Below, piece by piece: positions 1 to 9,354 of a stretch of 64,000 bases of DNA (position 1 is the first letter of the stretch; each line of letters begins with the position of its first letter). The notes beneath the pieces are model-generated. The model saw nothing but the letters and a program-made list of their open reading frames with translations. It searched no databases and was not told the origin of the DNA. Source of the stretch: Virgibacillus_F flavescens (GTDB lineage: Bacteria > Bacillota > Bacilli > Bacillales > Amphibacillaceae); the NCBI RefSeq assembly GCF_050574275.1, contig NZ_CP192260.1, forward strand, positions 1,426,001-1,490,000, given 5' to 3'. A program made the position numbers and the translations under genes.

Positions 1-280
1 TTTCTGTGTGGTCACGCGCACCGATTAAATCCGCAGCAACCTGCCGACCGTCAATAATCGTCTGCTGCATCTGCTCCGTCCGACTGAATATCGTCCCTTT
101 TTGTGCATTACGGTTTGTATAAAAATCACTGACTCTATCAATTACAAAGTGCGATACCTGTGCGCCAGCAGAGTTATCAAAGAAAAAGGCTTTCTGGCCG
201 GTGTAATTCTTATTTAAACTTGGAAAATAATTACGTGCTTCGATAAATGTTTTAATTAGGTTATTCATCTTATCATCCAT
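1..280 (-). CDS. Class V aminotransferase-like protein, N-terminal part (partial)
   Basis: The reading frame runs leftwards off the window edge, so only about the first 93 residues are visible. The N-terminus reads FPSLNKNYTGQKAFFFDNSA followed by GAQVSHFVIDRVSDFY. This resembles the start of the cysteine desulfurase-like class V aminotransferase family (VC1184 type), whose members begin with a phrase of the kind FPAL..vFLDgpgGTQVP. That family is PLP-dependent, and its exact substrate is generally unknown. The start is the ATG at 278-280 or, better spaced from the AAGG at 282-286, the ATG at 266-268. The PLP lysine lies outside the window. The family call rests on the N-terminal motif only. 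Confidence 0.6.
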   Translation of the reverse strand, partial: MDDKMNNLIKTFIEARNYFPSLNKNYTGQKAFFFDNSAGAQVSHFVIDRVSDFYTNRNAQKGTIFSRTEQMQQTIIDGRQVAADLIGARDHTE

Positions 281-399
281 CCTTATGTCACTATTAGATT
301 TTCAATACTGTATTGAATTCATTTTAACATACTGCGATTTACTAGAGATGTGAGAGGATCGCTGGACTTTCGAAGATTGATATTTTTGGTGAATGCAAT

Positions 400-757
400 G
401 AGCTTTCGTTCTTGTAGCACTTGAAATAGGTGAAAACAGGTTGCTAGTTACTCCGTCGTAGAAGATGTAAACAGCAATGTAACTAAAAAATATGTTGGAT
501 GCCCTGCGAACGCTGCGGAAAAATACTACGCTGCTATGAAGAATGTAAGAAATCATTTTTATGAATCAATGCATGAATTTCTCACAAATATGGCAGTTGT
601 TTGAAGCGGAGGACCGTTGACTCCTGCGGGAACAGCACGAGTCTGAAGGTCCCGCAGAGAGGTTTAAAAGATGAAGGCAGACTAAAACCGTCCTTTGCTG
701 ACAACGTCGGCATACCCCTTGCCGGGGCAAGGAGACTGATGCCGTGCCCGCGAAAAG
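400..757 (+). repeat. Dispersed GC-rich repeat T1, degenerate copy
   Basis: The block at 616-757 carries the T1 right-half signature: CTCCTGCGGGAACAGCACGA, then a CCCGCAG end, then an inner module with the hairpins GTCCTTTGC-GGAC-like and ACCCCTTGCCGGGG, then GGAGACTGA..GCCGTGCCCGCG. The same words recur at 17700-17815, 43466-43640 and 60675-60855. The upstream stretch near 420-470 (GTTGCTAGTTACTCCGTCGT) matches the left flank of the copy at 60290-60380. The left half is otherwise decayed. No convincing gene is seen between 281 and 926; short frames here are artefacts of the repeat. Confidence 0.7.
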
Positions 758-808
758 GAAATTAATTAATAATTTTAAATAATTTTGTCAATTAATTAAG
801 AAATCCCT

Positions 809-834
809 TAAACGTTAAAGGAAAATGTCGATAT
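809..834 (+). promoter_or_regulatory. SigD-type motility promoter for the dCache chemoreceptor gene
   Basis: TAAA at 809-812, a 14-bp spacer and GTCGATAT at 827-834 match the Bacillus SigD consensus TAAA-N14-16-GCCGATAT with one mismatch. Chemoreceptor genes are classical SigD targets. The start codon lies about 90 bp downstream. Similar sites precede the riboswitch-che operon and motAB. Confidence 0.6.
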
Positions 835-926
835 ATAGGAAAGTTGACTAATTTATCTATTATTCAGAACAGGAGGTTAATGAAGCGTATATTTTAAAAA
901 GATAAGAAACAATCAGGGGGAAGACG

Positions 927-2717
927 ATGAAAAAACTAAGAATGATAAAGTACAAGCTGCCAATCTTTATGATGATTCTATTAATTATACCGCTAGCATT
1001 CGTATCATTTTTTTCCTATCAGCAAACAGCCATTCTGGAAAAAGCGGTACTTCAGAAAAAGGATATTGTGGAAATGTCATCGAAATCAGAAGAAATTTTC
1101 AATACATATGAAAACGGATTGAAGGACATCACGGGTCTCCCGGAAATGCAATATGAGACGTACAAGGTTGATGTGGACGGGCAGAACCAATTTACCAATA
1201 TGCCTTCCGTAAATGATGCGGATAAAACTGTATTTTATCAATCATATTTTACAAATCTGTCCGAGAAGTATGATGAGTATTTGTTGAATTTGTATATGGC
1301 GACTGATTCTGGTGCGTTTTATTTAAATAACATACCGCCGGAGGAAGTAGATTTGAATGCGTATGATCCGCGCACAACGGAGTGGTACACCAAAGCGGCG
1401 GAAGCGAATGGGGAAGTCATCTGGACGAAACCGTATGTGGATACAGGGACAGGCAAGTCGACGATCACCTTGGCGACAACGCTGACAAATTCAGGCGGCG
1501 ACGTGATTGGGGTTGTGGGAATGGATTTTGAAATGTCGAAGCTTGCTACGTTATTACGTAACGATATTCTGCAAACCACGATAATAACGGCTGCTGTGTC
1601 AATTGTTATTGGGTTATTAATTGTTTATCTATTTGTACGGAAATTTGTAGGGAACATTAAAATTATCCGGGAAGGCATGGAACAGATTGAACATGGTGAC
1701 CTTACTGGTGCACCGGTAATAGTGAAAAGCAAGGATGAGTTGAGTGAACTGGCGCATTCGGTTAATGCCATGAAAGAAAATTTATATACGATTGTCAACC
1801 GGGTTACCCATGCCTCGAAGCGTGTTACGGGACAAAGCGTGCAACTGATTGAATCCTCTAACGAGGTGAAAGAGGGCAGTGAACAGATTGCTTCGACGAT
1901 GCAGGAAGTATCATCGGGTGCTGAATCACAGGCAAACAGCGCTAACAGTTTAACGGAGCTGATGGAAAGATTCAGCAGTATCGTAGAGCAGACCCATGAA
2001 AATGGCATGGACGCTGCAAATTCGACAGATGTCGTTCTTTCGATGACGGACGAAGGCAATGTGCTGATGAAAAAGTCTGTTAAGCAAATGCAGAATATTG
2101 ATGAGATCGTGAATGACGCACTTGCGAAAGTTAGAGGACTCGATGCACAATCCCAGGAGATTACGAAACTGGTTTCCGTAATAAAAGATGTAGCGGAACA
2201 GACGAATCTACTGGCACTGAATGCCGCGATTGAAGCTGCACGTGCTGGCGAACATGGTAAAGGATTTGCTGTGGTCGCTGATGAGGTTCGAAAACTTGCT
2301 GAGCAGGTTAGTAATTCAGTTGAAGAAATTACAACCATTGTAGGGAAAATCCAAACTGAGTCTAATGGTGTTGCGCTTTCGCTTGAAGAGGGTTATAAAG
2401 AAGTGAACGAAGGTTCCAAACAAATAAATGTTACCGGTGAAACGTTTGAAAAAATAAATCAATCTGTTACCGCTGTTGTAACAAAAATTCAAACCATCAC
2501 AGGCAATTTGAAGGATATTTCGGAAAACAATACAGAGATGAGCAGGTCTATTGAGGAAATTGCTTCCGTTTCAGAGGAGACAGCTGCAGGAGTGGAAGAG
2601 GTGGCAGCCTCAGCAGAACAATCAAGCACCTCGATGGAAGAAGTATCCGCTAACGCAGACGAACTGGCTAAACTCGCAGACCAGCTAAACGAAGAAGTAG
2701 TCCGATTTAAGCTATAA
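927..2717 (+). CDS. Methyl-accepting chemotaxis protein with dCache sensor
   Basis: This is a membrane chemoreceptor of 596 residues that feeds CheA/CheW. TM1 is at about residues 9-29. An extracellular double-Cache domain follows (YDPRTTEWYTKAA..GEVIWTKPYVD), then TM2 at about 218-240 and a HAMP region. The cytoplasmic methyl-accepting coiled coil has the conserved tip LLALNAAIEAARAGEHGKGF. In the amino-acid-binding dCache signature (RxWY) the arginine position is Thr here (TEWY), so an amino-acid ligand is uncertain. The start is set by GGGGGAAG just upstream. The gene is alone on its strand and faces proA convergently. The signalling domain closely resembles the receptor at 12573, so both probably join the same array. 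Confidence 0.93.
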   Translation: MKKLRMIKYKLPIFMMILLIIPLAFVSFFSYQQTAILEKAVLQKKDIVEMSSKSEEIFNTYENGLKDITGLPEMQYETYKVDVDGQNQFTNMPSVNDADKTVFYQSYFTNLSEKYDEYLLNLYMATDSGAFYLNNIPPEEVDLNAYDPRTTEWYTKAAEANGEVIWTKPYVDTGTGKSTITLATTLTNSGGDVIGVVGMDFEMSKLATLLRNDILQTTIITAAVSIVIGLLIVYLFVRKFVGNIKIIREGMEQIEHGDLTGAPVIVKSKDELSELAHSVNAMKENLYTIVNRVTHASKRVTGQSVQLIESSNEVKEGSEQIASTMQEVSSGAESQANSANSLTELMERFSSIVEQTHENGMDAANSTDVVLSMTDEGNVLMKKSVKQMQNIDEIVNDALAKVRGLDAQSQEITKLVSVIKDVAEQTNLLALNAAIEAARAGEHGKGFAVVADEVRKLAEQVSNSVEEITTIVGKIQTESNGVALSLEEGYKEVNEGSKQINVTGETFEKINQSVTAVVTKIQTITGNLKDISENNTEMSRSIEEIASVSEETAAGVEEVAASAEQSSTSMEEVSANADELAKLADQLNEEVVRFKL

Positions 2718-2768
2718 AAAAACGGTACCTGGCACATTTTCCAGTTAATGGAAAATGTGCCAGGTACC
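2716..2768 (-). terminator. Rho-independent terminator of proBA, built from the GGTACC repeat
   Basis: The sequence is a perfect 20-bp inverted repeat, GGTACCTGGCACATTTTCCA, with a 5-base loop at 2724-2768. Read on the minus strand it is followed by GTTTTTTT (2723-2716), the layout of an intrinsic terminator. It lies between the convergent chemoreceptor and proA genes. The arms carry the dispersed GTACCAGGTACC-type core. Confidence 0.8.
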
Positions 2769-2782
2769 TATTTAAGTTGCTG

Positions 2783-4045
2783 TTATCTGATCTGGCCATT
2801 ACCATGCATTAAATACTTTACGGTGGTTAATGCTGGTAGTCCCATTGGTCCTCTTGCGTGCAGTTTTTGAGTGGAAATTCCAATCTCTGCACCGAATCCA
2901 AGGGCGCTGCCGTCAGTGAAACGAGTTGATGCATTGTGGTATAGTGCTGCAGCGTCAACTAGCTTCATAAACATAGTAGCCGTTTCTTTATTCTCGGTAA
3001 TGATAGCTTCCGAGTGTTTAGTTCCATAAGTTTCAATATGCTCGACTGCTTCTGTTAAGTTTGAAACAGTTTTAATTGCTATATCTTTGCTCAGATACTC
3101 ATTTGCCCAGTCAGCTTCTTCGGCTGCAACAGCGCCAGGGATCTGCTCGACAATCGTGCTGTCACCATGTACCTGAATGCCGTGTTCGCTTAGGGTTTCG
3201 ATTAATGCTGATTTGTTAGCTTCCAGCCATTCTTCATGAATAATTGCTGTTTCGAGTGCATTACACACAGCAGGGCGGTCTGTTTTCGCATTGACTAAAA
3301 TGGCTAACGCCTTGTCTGTATCTGCATCTTTATCAATATACAGGTGGCAATTTCCAACACCAGTTTCCAGTACCGGAACCGTGGCATTATTGACAACGGC
3401 TTTTATTAAAGATCCTCCGCCACGTGGAATCAGTACGTCGATGTGTTCTTTCATTGTAAATAGCTGCTGTGTTGCGGCACGGTCGGTGCTCGCAATAAAT
3501 TGAACAGCTTCTTTTGGAATCTTTGTTTTTTCAAGTCCGCGATGAAGTACTTCCACTATTGCTTTATTGGAAGTGATTGCAGACGAACCACCTTTTAAGA
3601 CAATCGCGTTACCTGATTTTAGCGCAAGACCAGTAGCGTCTACGGTTACATTCGGCCGAGCTTCATAAATCATGCCAATAACCCCAAGCGGGACAGTTAT
3701 TTTTTGCACATTTAATCCATTCTCCAGCGTCCAGTCAGACTGAATGTCGCCAGTTGGATCTTCAAGCAGTGCTACTTCACGAAGTCCTTGCGCGAATTCT
3801 TCAATTCGTTCTTTTGTAAGCGTTAAGCGATCGATAAACGCGTCATCGTATCCTTGCGCATGGCCGTTTTTTAAGTCTTCTTCATTAGCTTTTAAAATAG
3901 TTTCGTATTCCTTATCAATGGTGTCTGCTACTATATTCAGTGCATCATTTTTCTCTTCTGTTGTTAAGATGGATAAAGTTTTAGCAGCTTTTTTTGCGTC
4001 TAAGGCTTGTTGTTCTACATTTACTTTTTCAGTCGTAATAGTCAT
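2783..4045 (-). CDS. proA: Gamma-glutamyl phosphate reductase (glutamate-5-semialdehyde dehydrogenase)
   Basis: ProA reduces gamma-glutamyl phosphate to glutamate-5-semialdehyde with NADPH, the second step of proline synthesis in the cytoplasm. The 420 residues match the family length of about 415. Visible motifs are PLGVIGMIYEARPNVTVDA, the nucleotide-binding LKGGSSAITSN, and the catalytic-cysteine segment TDRPAVCNALET near residue 260. The C-terminal HARGPMGLPALTT is also typical. The gene follows proB with a 15-bp gap, so the two are an operon. In salt-tolerant Bacillaceae proline is a compatible solute, but no osmoregulatory signal was recognised. The identification is secure. Confidence 0.96.
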   Translation of the reverse strand: MTITTEKVNVEQQALDAKKAAKTLSILTTEEKNDALNIVADTIDKEYETILKANEEDLKNGHAQGYDDAFIDRLTLTKERIEEFAQGLREVALLEDPTGDIQSDWTLENGLNVQKITVPLGVIGMIYEARPNVTVDATGLALKSGNAIVLKGGSSAITSNKAIVEVLHRGLEKTKIPKEAVQFIASTDRAATQQLFTMKEHIDVLIPRGGGSLIKAVVNNATVPVLETGVGNCHLYIDKDADTDKALAILVNAKTDRPAVCNALETAIIHEEWLEANKSALIETLSEHGIQVHGDSTIVEQIPGAVAAEEADWANEYLSKDIAIKTVSNLTEAVEHIETYGTKHSEAIITENKETATMFMKLVDAAALYHNASTRFTDGSALGFGAEIGISTQKLHARGPMGLPALTTVKYLMHGNGQIR

Positions 4046-4060
4046 CCAATCCCTCCAGGT

Positions 4061-5206
4061 TTATATGGTTGCTAAGCTGTCTACCGGTACTTCAGCGTCT
4101 AAATGGCAGACAAGGTGTTTATTTTCAATTGCTATTTTTTGATAGTTATCCATTTCAATATCAGGCTGGTTAATTAATTTATTCAATGCATCTGACGAGT
4201 AGTTTACGACTCCAAGGCCAATAACCTCGCCCTTCACATCGATAATGGTAACTACTGCGCCTTTATCAAATCTTCCACTTACGGTGTGCAGATCTGTAGG
4301 ATCCAAGCTGATTTTATCGTTAATAATTGCTTCTCTAGTTGTATGGTTCACGGTAACTTTACCTTCTGGTCCTGAATTAAAGGCGATCCATTGTTTTTTC
4401 TGGTTTAAATTCTGGATATCGCTTTTCGGTTCAAAATATGATCCTTTGGCTTCGTTATGAACTGCGTCATACACGATGTTCTTTTTCGTTGCGTTTCCTA
4501 AGAAAGAAGAAATGCCGGATGCCATCGTAATTTTAATCGCTTCAATCTTTGATTTCATTCCGCCTGTTCCGTTTTCACTGCCAGGTTCACCAGCCGCGTC
4601 TTCGATTTCAGGAGTTATTTCATTTACTTCTTTCAGCAGTTGCGCGTTCTCGTCTTTGCGAGGGTCTGCGTCATACAATCCATCAATATCAGAAAGTATG
4701 ATTAACTTATCGGCGTCGACAAGTCCAGCAACTTTTGCTGAAAGCGTGTCGTTATCTCCGAATTTCAGGAAGTCCATGGAAATCGTGTCATTTTCATTTA
4801 CGATAGGAACAATTCCACGCTCGAGCAGTACGTTAATGGTGTTTCGTGCATTGTTATAACGCTTCTCGTCGGAAAAATCATCGCGTGTGATCAATATTTG
4901 TGATGCGATATAGCCATGCGACATAAAGCTATCCGAATAGGATTCGATCAGCAGTCCCTGACCAACCGATGCGGATGCCTGCTTCTCCGGTAATGAATCA
5001 GGGCGATTCAGATATCCGAGTCGGCGATATCCCGCAGCGACAGCTCCTGACGATACGAGCAGGACCTGATGACCATCGTCTTTTAGTCGAACGACTTCTT
5101 CCACAAGCTTTTCCAGTTTTCTGCGACTTACTTCTCCATTCATACTTGTTAGAGAACTGCTGCCAATTTTAATTACAATGCGTTTTGCGTCTATTTCATG
5201 TGTCAA
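4061..5206 (-). CDS. proB: Glutamate 5-kinase
   Basis: ProB phosphorylates glutamate to gamma-glutamyl phosphate, the committed and usually feedback-inhibited step of proline synthesis. An amino-acid-kinase domain spans about residues 8-255: IVIKIGSSSLT, LLVSSGAVAAGYRRLGY, FGDNDTLSAKVA, DIDGLYDADPR and GTGGMKSKIEA. A C-terminal PUA domain follows at about 275-360. The length of 381 is slightly above the usual 365-370. The start is TTG at 5204-5206, with GAAGGAG seven bases upstream. It is the first gene of the proBA operon. No T-box leader was recognised in the 450 bp upstream, although some Bacillus proBA operons have one. Confidence 0.95.
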   Translation of the reverse strand: MTHEIDAKRIVIKIGSSSLTSMNGEVSRRKLEKLVEEVVRLKDDGHQVLLVSSGAVAAGYRRLGYLNRPDSLPEKQASASVGQGLLIESYSDSFMSHGYIASQILITRDDFSDEKRYNNARNTINVLLERGIVPIVNENDTISMDFLKFGDNDTLSAKVAGLVDADKLIILSDIDGLYDADPRKDENAQLLKEVNEITPEIEDAAGEPGSENGTGGMKSKIEAIKITMASGISSFLGNATKKNIVYDAVHNEAKGSYFEPKSDIQNLNQKKQWIAFNSGPEGKVTVNHTTREAIINDKISLDPTDLHTVSGRFDKGAVVTIIDVKGEVIGLGVVNYSSDALNKLINQPDIEMDNYQKIAIENKHLVCHLDAEVPVDSLATI

Positions 5207-5662
5207 GATAAAACTCCTTCTACTATTAATATTACTAGTGTGTTTAATTGATAGTTTTTATTTGTCATTTCTCTACAAGCGACTATTGCTACGCTTTTGA
5301 TTGATTTGATTGATTTACTGTTTGATTAACGTTAGTAATAATAACATCTAGCGGTAATACTTCAAGGGTTTTTCGGTAAGTGGGGTGCATATATGCGAGA
5401 TAGTTATGGAAAGCGCTATCATTTGGAGATATATACTTAAAATGCGTACTCATCCGCTCTAACAATCTCAAATCAAGCTAAATCGCAACTCGAAAAATAG
5501 ATATCCCACATTCGGTACCTGGTACATTTACCATAATTATCCATAAAAATGCCGGTACCTGGTACGACCCGAATTATGTCGAAATATGCAGAATGGCGAA
5601 ATGATGCATTTACGGGGGTGTTTTTCTGGGTTATGATATTGTAAATGATTTTAAAGTAGGCG
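5207..5662. other. Intergenic region between divergent proB and the GGDEF gene
   Basis: This stretch holds two direct copies of GGTACCTGGTAC (5514-5525 and 5554-5565) about 40 bp apart. The second is followed by the tail GACCCGAATTATGTCGAAA, which recurs near 54968 and 58541. A minus-strand frame of 60 codons (5289-5471, TTG start, or ATG at 5453) encodes HNYLAYMHPTYRKTLEVLPL and has no recognisable family. It could be a small gene or a remnant. No riboswitch or strong promoter is evident. Confidence 0.4.
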
Positions 5663-5674
5663 GTGGTAGGGGTA

Positions 5675-6766
5675 ATGATTAGTGATCTGATTGTAAACAT
5701 ATCGTTGTTGATGTCCTTTACGTTTATATGGCATCAGGTATTCAGAAATAATCGGTTAACCATATCCTCACCTATTGTTATTAAAGTGATGGACGGTATG
5801 ATAGCAGGAGTACTAGGAATTATATTAATGTACTACAGCATCAATGTTAATGATGTAACGATTCTCGATCTGCGTCACATTCCTGTGATATTAGTCGCTT
5901 TCTTTGGGGGAGCAATTCCTACATTTATAGCTGCCATTATTATCTCGCTTGGACGATTTGTGATTGACGTTAATATTTCATCGGTGACATCGCTTTTTAT
6001 GATGATGCTCATAGCGGGCGGGGCAAGTCTGATAGCCCATTATGTTAAAAACAATGCTCTACTGAAATGGACATTTTTGCTGCTATACAGTCAAGCCATT
6101 TTCACGCTGGCGTTATATATGGTAGCTGAAGCAGATGCTGGTTTACTGAAAGTTGCAATCTACCATATAATCAGTGCATTTCTCGGAGGCTATTTCATTT
6201 ATTATTTTGTGAATTACATTCGAATCAGCAGTGAAAACTATAGAAGGTATAAGGAAAATTCACAGCGGGATTCGTTGACTGGTCTTTATAATGTAAGGAT
6301 GTTTGACCGGCTTTATAATGACATGCTGGAAAATACAAAGTTAGAGAACTCTCATTGTTCGTTGTGCTTAGTGGATGTGGATTTTTTTAAAAAGATTAAT
6401 GATACGTATGGACATCAGGCAGGCGACGCGATATTAAAGGAACTAGCCAATTTGCTTACTGCTGGGCCTGATGCTAAAGGCAGTATTTCCAGGAATGGCG
6501 GGGAAGAGTTTTCTATCTTACTTCCGAATTGCAGTAAAGGTGAGGCGGTGGAGATAGCAGAAAGAGTAAGAGAAAATGTGGAGGATCATGGGTTTGAGGT
6601 ACCACGTTCATCTAGCATTCATATCACAGTATCTATCGGGGTAGCTTCCACAAATGGAGAAGTATTTTCCCTTGACGATTTATTTAGTAATGCGGACAGT
6701 GCACTGTACTATGCAAAGAAAAATGGCCGTAATAAGGTTTGCTGTTATTCAGATATAACCGAGTAA
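5675..6766 (+). CDS. Diguanylate cyclase with 5TM (LYT-type) membrane sensor
   Basis: This protein is predicted to make cyclic di-GMP from two GTP. Residues 1-190 form six or so membrane segments of the 5TMR-LYT type (HIPVILVAFFGGAIPTFIAA is characteristic). A GGDEF domain follows, with DSLTGLYNVRMFD, DVDFFKKINDTYGHQAGD and the active-site variant GGEEF. The RxxD inhibitory site that normally lies five residues before GGEEF is absent (DAKG), so product inhibition by that route is unlikely. The start is taken as ATG 5675, because family members begin at the first membrane segment; an in-frame GTG at 5663 is an alternative. It is one of two c-di-GMP enzymes next to a c-di-GMP riboswitch. Confidence 0.9.
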   Translation: MISDLIVNISLLMSFTFIWHQVFRNNRLTISSPIVIKVMDGMIAGVLGIILMYYSINVNDVTILDLRHIPVILVAFFGGAIPTFIAAIIISLGRFVIDVNISSVTSLFMMMLIAGGASLIAHYVKNNALLKWTFLLLYSQAIFTLALYMVAEADAGLLKVAIYHIISAFLGGYFIYYFVNYIRISSENYRRYKENSQRDSLTGLYNVRMFDRLYNDMLENTKLENSHCSLCLVDVDFFKKINDTYGHQAGDAILKELANLLTAGPDAKGSISRNGGEEFSILLPNCSKGEAVEIAERVRENVEDHGFEVPRSSSIHITVSIGVASTNGEVFSLDDLFSNADSALYYAKKNGRNKVCCYSDITE

Positions 6767-6792
6767 ATACGACACTAGATTACTATAGTAAG

Positions 6793-6827
6793 AAAAGCGC
6801 TGGTTTTTATATGACCAGCGCTTTTTT
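6793..6827 (+). terminator. Intrinsic terminator after the GGDEF gene
   Basis: The arms AAAAGCGCTGGT and ACCAGCGCTTTT are separated by 9 bases and followed by a T run. The hairpin lies just after the stop at 6766. A copy of the dispersed motif, GGTACCTGGTACATTTTCC, follows at 6842-6860. Confidence 0.85.
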
Positions 6828-6941
6828 GGTGTCTTTTTTTCGGTACCTGGTACATTTTCCGTTTTTTTCCATCTGTTATATTTTTTTATTGTTGTTCACG
6901 GTTGCTCTAGTGTGGTCGATAGTAAGGGTGGAGGGGACATC

Positions 6942-9239
6942 ATGAAAATAAAAAATCAGGCCATTATACTCTTTTTAGTAAGTATCACATTAATGTTATC
7001 ACTCCTATTTTACGTAGTTCGCCCTATGCTGATAGAAGAAGCTAACAGTATTGATCGCATGATGATCAAGCAAAATATTGATCGAATTGATAATTTCATC
7101 GAGCTTGAAAAAGGCAGTCTCAAGCGTTTGAATCGTGATTGGGGATTCTGGGATGATACGTATCAATTTATAAATGGAGAAAATCCCGAGTACATCGAGA
7201 GTAACCTTGGAGATGAAACTTTTATTAATAATCAACTGGAATACATGATTTTCTTCGATAATCAGGAGAAAATTTTATTCCAGAAGGGGTACAATTATGA
7301 ACAGCAATCGGACATGGTAGTCAGTCAGACGTTTACAGCAAATATATCTACCATTATGGAACGAAGAGATGCAGATGAAGATATTTTTCTAGTAAAAAAC
7401 AATGCTGGCTTAGTAATAGTATCAGTTCTTTCAGTTCATCTAAGCGATGGCAGCGGGGAGTCACCCGGAAAAATAGTTATGGGTCGGATGGTAAATCAGG
7501 CATATGTGGATAAGATCGGTGAAGCGTTATCACTCGACTTGTCATTGCTGTTGCCATCATCCGACGCGGAGAACAGTATTACAATAATAGATGAGAATCA
7601 GATCAACGGAACGCTGATACTGAATGACGAATTTAATCAGAAGTCGGCTCAGATTATACTTACGAAGGATCGTACCTTTTATCAGGAAAAAATAGATAAC
7701 GTACACACATTTCTATTTTATCTGACCATTTCTTTGTTTATCGTTTCATTTATGATCTTCGGTTTATTTCAGTATTTCTTTGTTCGACCAGTGTCACATT
7801 TAGCCTTGCAGACGAAAAAAATAAAGTTTGAAGACAATCTCTCGAATCGAGTGCAATCTAGGAGTACGCACAACAAAGAAATTAAAGAACTTGAAGGCTC
7901 CATCAACACCATGCTTACTACGCTTGAGCTGACACACGGCGAAGTCCTGGACCTTGCATACCACGATCAGTTAACCGGATTATCCAATCGGAGTTATTTA
8001 TATAAGGAGTTTCCAGTGCTGGCAAAAGAAGTAAGTAATGATGTAGCTATTTTATTTTTTGATTTAGATGGATTTAAACGTGTGAACGATACGTGGGGAC
8101 ATGGCATAGGTGACCAATTGCTCAAGACTGTATCGAAGCGATTAAGAAAAATGATAAAGGCAGAAAACAGTATTATTTCCCGAATTGGCGGCGACGAGTT
8201 CGTCATTGTCTTGCCATTCGAAACAAGAGCTGATCTTGAAACGGTGGTAGTTTCGACTATGAAAGAATTGAACGTCGAGTATAGATTCGGCCACATTCAC
8301 ACGTTTGTTTCAACAAGTGTGGGAGTGAGTTTATATCCAACAGATAGTCCGGATTTTGAGAGTGCGCTAAAACATGCTGATATAGCAATGTACGAGGCAA
8401 AAGTTAAAGGGAAAAATCAAATTGTTTTTTACGAAGATCTCTCAAGTGAAAACGAATATCAAAATCTTTTAATGTTAAAAAATGATTTGATCTATTCATT
8501 GGAAAGGGACCAGCTTACACTGAACTACCAGCCAATAATGGATATGAACGGAGAATATATTTTAGGAGTAGAAGCGTTATTGCGCTGGAATCATCCTGAA
8601 CATGGAATGGTGCCGCCTTCTGAATTTATTCCAATGATGGAAGAAGCAGATTTAATGGGAGAAGTAGGAATATGGGTGCTTCGTGAAGCAGTAACACAAG
8701 TGAAAAAGTGGCATCTAATGGGGGATGACAACCTTAGTCTCGCGATAAATTTCTCGAAAACGCAGCTTCGTAAATCAGATGATTTTTTACAAGAGATGGA
8801 TAGATTACTTGCAGATACACTGTTCCCGCCAGAACGATTGCAAATAGAAATTACCGAAAGTGATATTTATGTATTCGATGAAGATGTCGTTAGTTTTGTC
8901 AAAGAGATTCAGAAACGCGGTGTGAAAATTTCGCTGGACGACTTTGGTGTGGGGACTTCATCGTTATATAGTCTGCGGGATATCCCGGTCGATATAGTGA
9001 AAATGGATCGGTCATTTATCAGTCGCATTCCTTCACAAAGCTTTGACATGAGCTTACTCATAGGGCTTTACAAGATTCTCCAGGACCTAAACATTGAGGT
9101 GATTACTGAAGGAATTGAAACGGTGGAACAATTGAATTTCGTAAAAAAGAACAGTCAGTCATTCCTTCAGGGTTATTACTTCAGTAAACCAATGCGTCCA
9201 CTCGATTTAGAGAAACGAATAAAGAATGTGGTTTATTAA
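6942..9239 (+). CDS. CHASE4-GGDEF-EAL cyclic di-GMP enzyme
   Basis: This 765-residue membrane protein can make and break c-di-GMP. TM1 is at about residues 5-25. An extracellular CHASE4-like domain follows (LNRDWGFWDDTYQFI), then TM2 near 265-285 and a HAMP-like linker. The GGDEF domain has DQLTGLSNR and intact IGGDEF, without an RxxD inhibitory site. The C-terminal EAL domain keeps its catalytic set: VEALLRW, AINFSKTQL, ITESDIY, LDDFGVGTSS, DIVKMDRSF and TEGIET. Both activities look competent from the motifs; which one dominates cannot be read. ATG 6942 is chosen because GGAGGGG lies nine bases upstream; a GTG at 6912 is weaker. It ends about 20 bp before the SigD-like promoter of the riboswitch-che operon. 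Confidence 0.93.
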   Translation: MKIKNQAIILFLVSITLMLSLLFYVVRPMLIEEANSIDRMMIKQNIDRIDNFIELEKGSLKRLNRDWGFWDDTYQFINGENPEYIESNLGDETFINNQLEYMIFFDNQEKILFQKGYNYEQQSDMVVSQTFTANISTIMERRDADEDIFLVKNNAGLVIVSVLSVHLSDGSGESPGKIVMGRMVNQAYVDKIGEALSLDLSLLLPSSDAENSITIIDENQINGTLILNDEFNQKSAQIILTKDRTFYQEKIDNVHTFLFYLTISLFIVSFMIFGLFQYFFVRPVSHLALQTKKIKFEDNLSNRVQSRSTHNKEIKELEGSINTMLTTLELTHGEVLDLAYHDQLTGLSNRSYLYKEFPVLAKEVSNDVAILFFDLDGFKRVNDTWGHGIGDQLLKTVSKRLRKMIKAENSIISRIGGDEFVIVLPFETRADLETVVVSTMKELNVEYRFGHIHTFVSTSVGVSLYPTDSPDFESALKHADIAMYEAKVKGKNQIVFYEDLSSENEYQNLLMLKNDLIYSLERDQLTLNYQPIMDMNGEYILGVEALLRWNHPEHGMVPPSEFIPMMEEADLMGEVGIWVLREAVTQVKKWHLMGDDNLSLAINFSKTQLRKSDDFLQEMDRLLADTLFPPERLQIEITESDIYVFDEDVVSFVKEIQKRGVKISLDDFGVGTSSLYSLRDIPVDIVKMDRSFISRIPSQSFDMSLLIGLYKILQDLNIEVITEGIETVEQLNFVKKNSQSFLQGYYFSKPMRPLDLEKRIKNVVY

Positions 9240-9256
9240 TTTTTATCGGAATTTGT

Positions 9257-9283
9257 TAATTTTTATCTTTTTTTAGCCGATAA
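9257..9283 (+). promoter_or_regulatory. SigD-like promoter of the riboswitch-che operon
   Basis: TAAT at 9257-9260, a 15-bp spacer and GCCGATAA at 9276-9283 match the SigD consensus at the GCCGATAT box in seven of eight positions. The geometry is identical to the site before motAB. Transcription would start near 9290 and read straight into the riboswitch. Confidence 0.55.
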
Positions 9284-9354
9284 AGAAATAGGAACTATTG
9301 TCAAATACTTATTTTCTAATAACAAAATTGTCGATTCTTGAAGATTTTTATCCG

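Noticed and set aside
1625..2338. 237-codon minus-strand frame opposite the first chemoreceptor
   Set aside because: It is fully antisense to a well-conserved MCP signalling domain, is Ser-rich as expected of such shadows, and has no family resemblance.
5207..5500. T-box leader for proBA
   Set aside because: Proline T-boxes occur in some Bacillus proBA operons, but the T-box sequence (AGGGTGGNACCGCG) and specifier structures are not found. The GGTACC motifs here belong to the dispersed repeat.
6739..6945. 68-codon frame after the GGDEF gene
   Set aside because: It overlaps the GGDEF gene end, an intrinsic terminator and a repeat copy, and its hydrophobic look comes from T-rich intergenic DNA.
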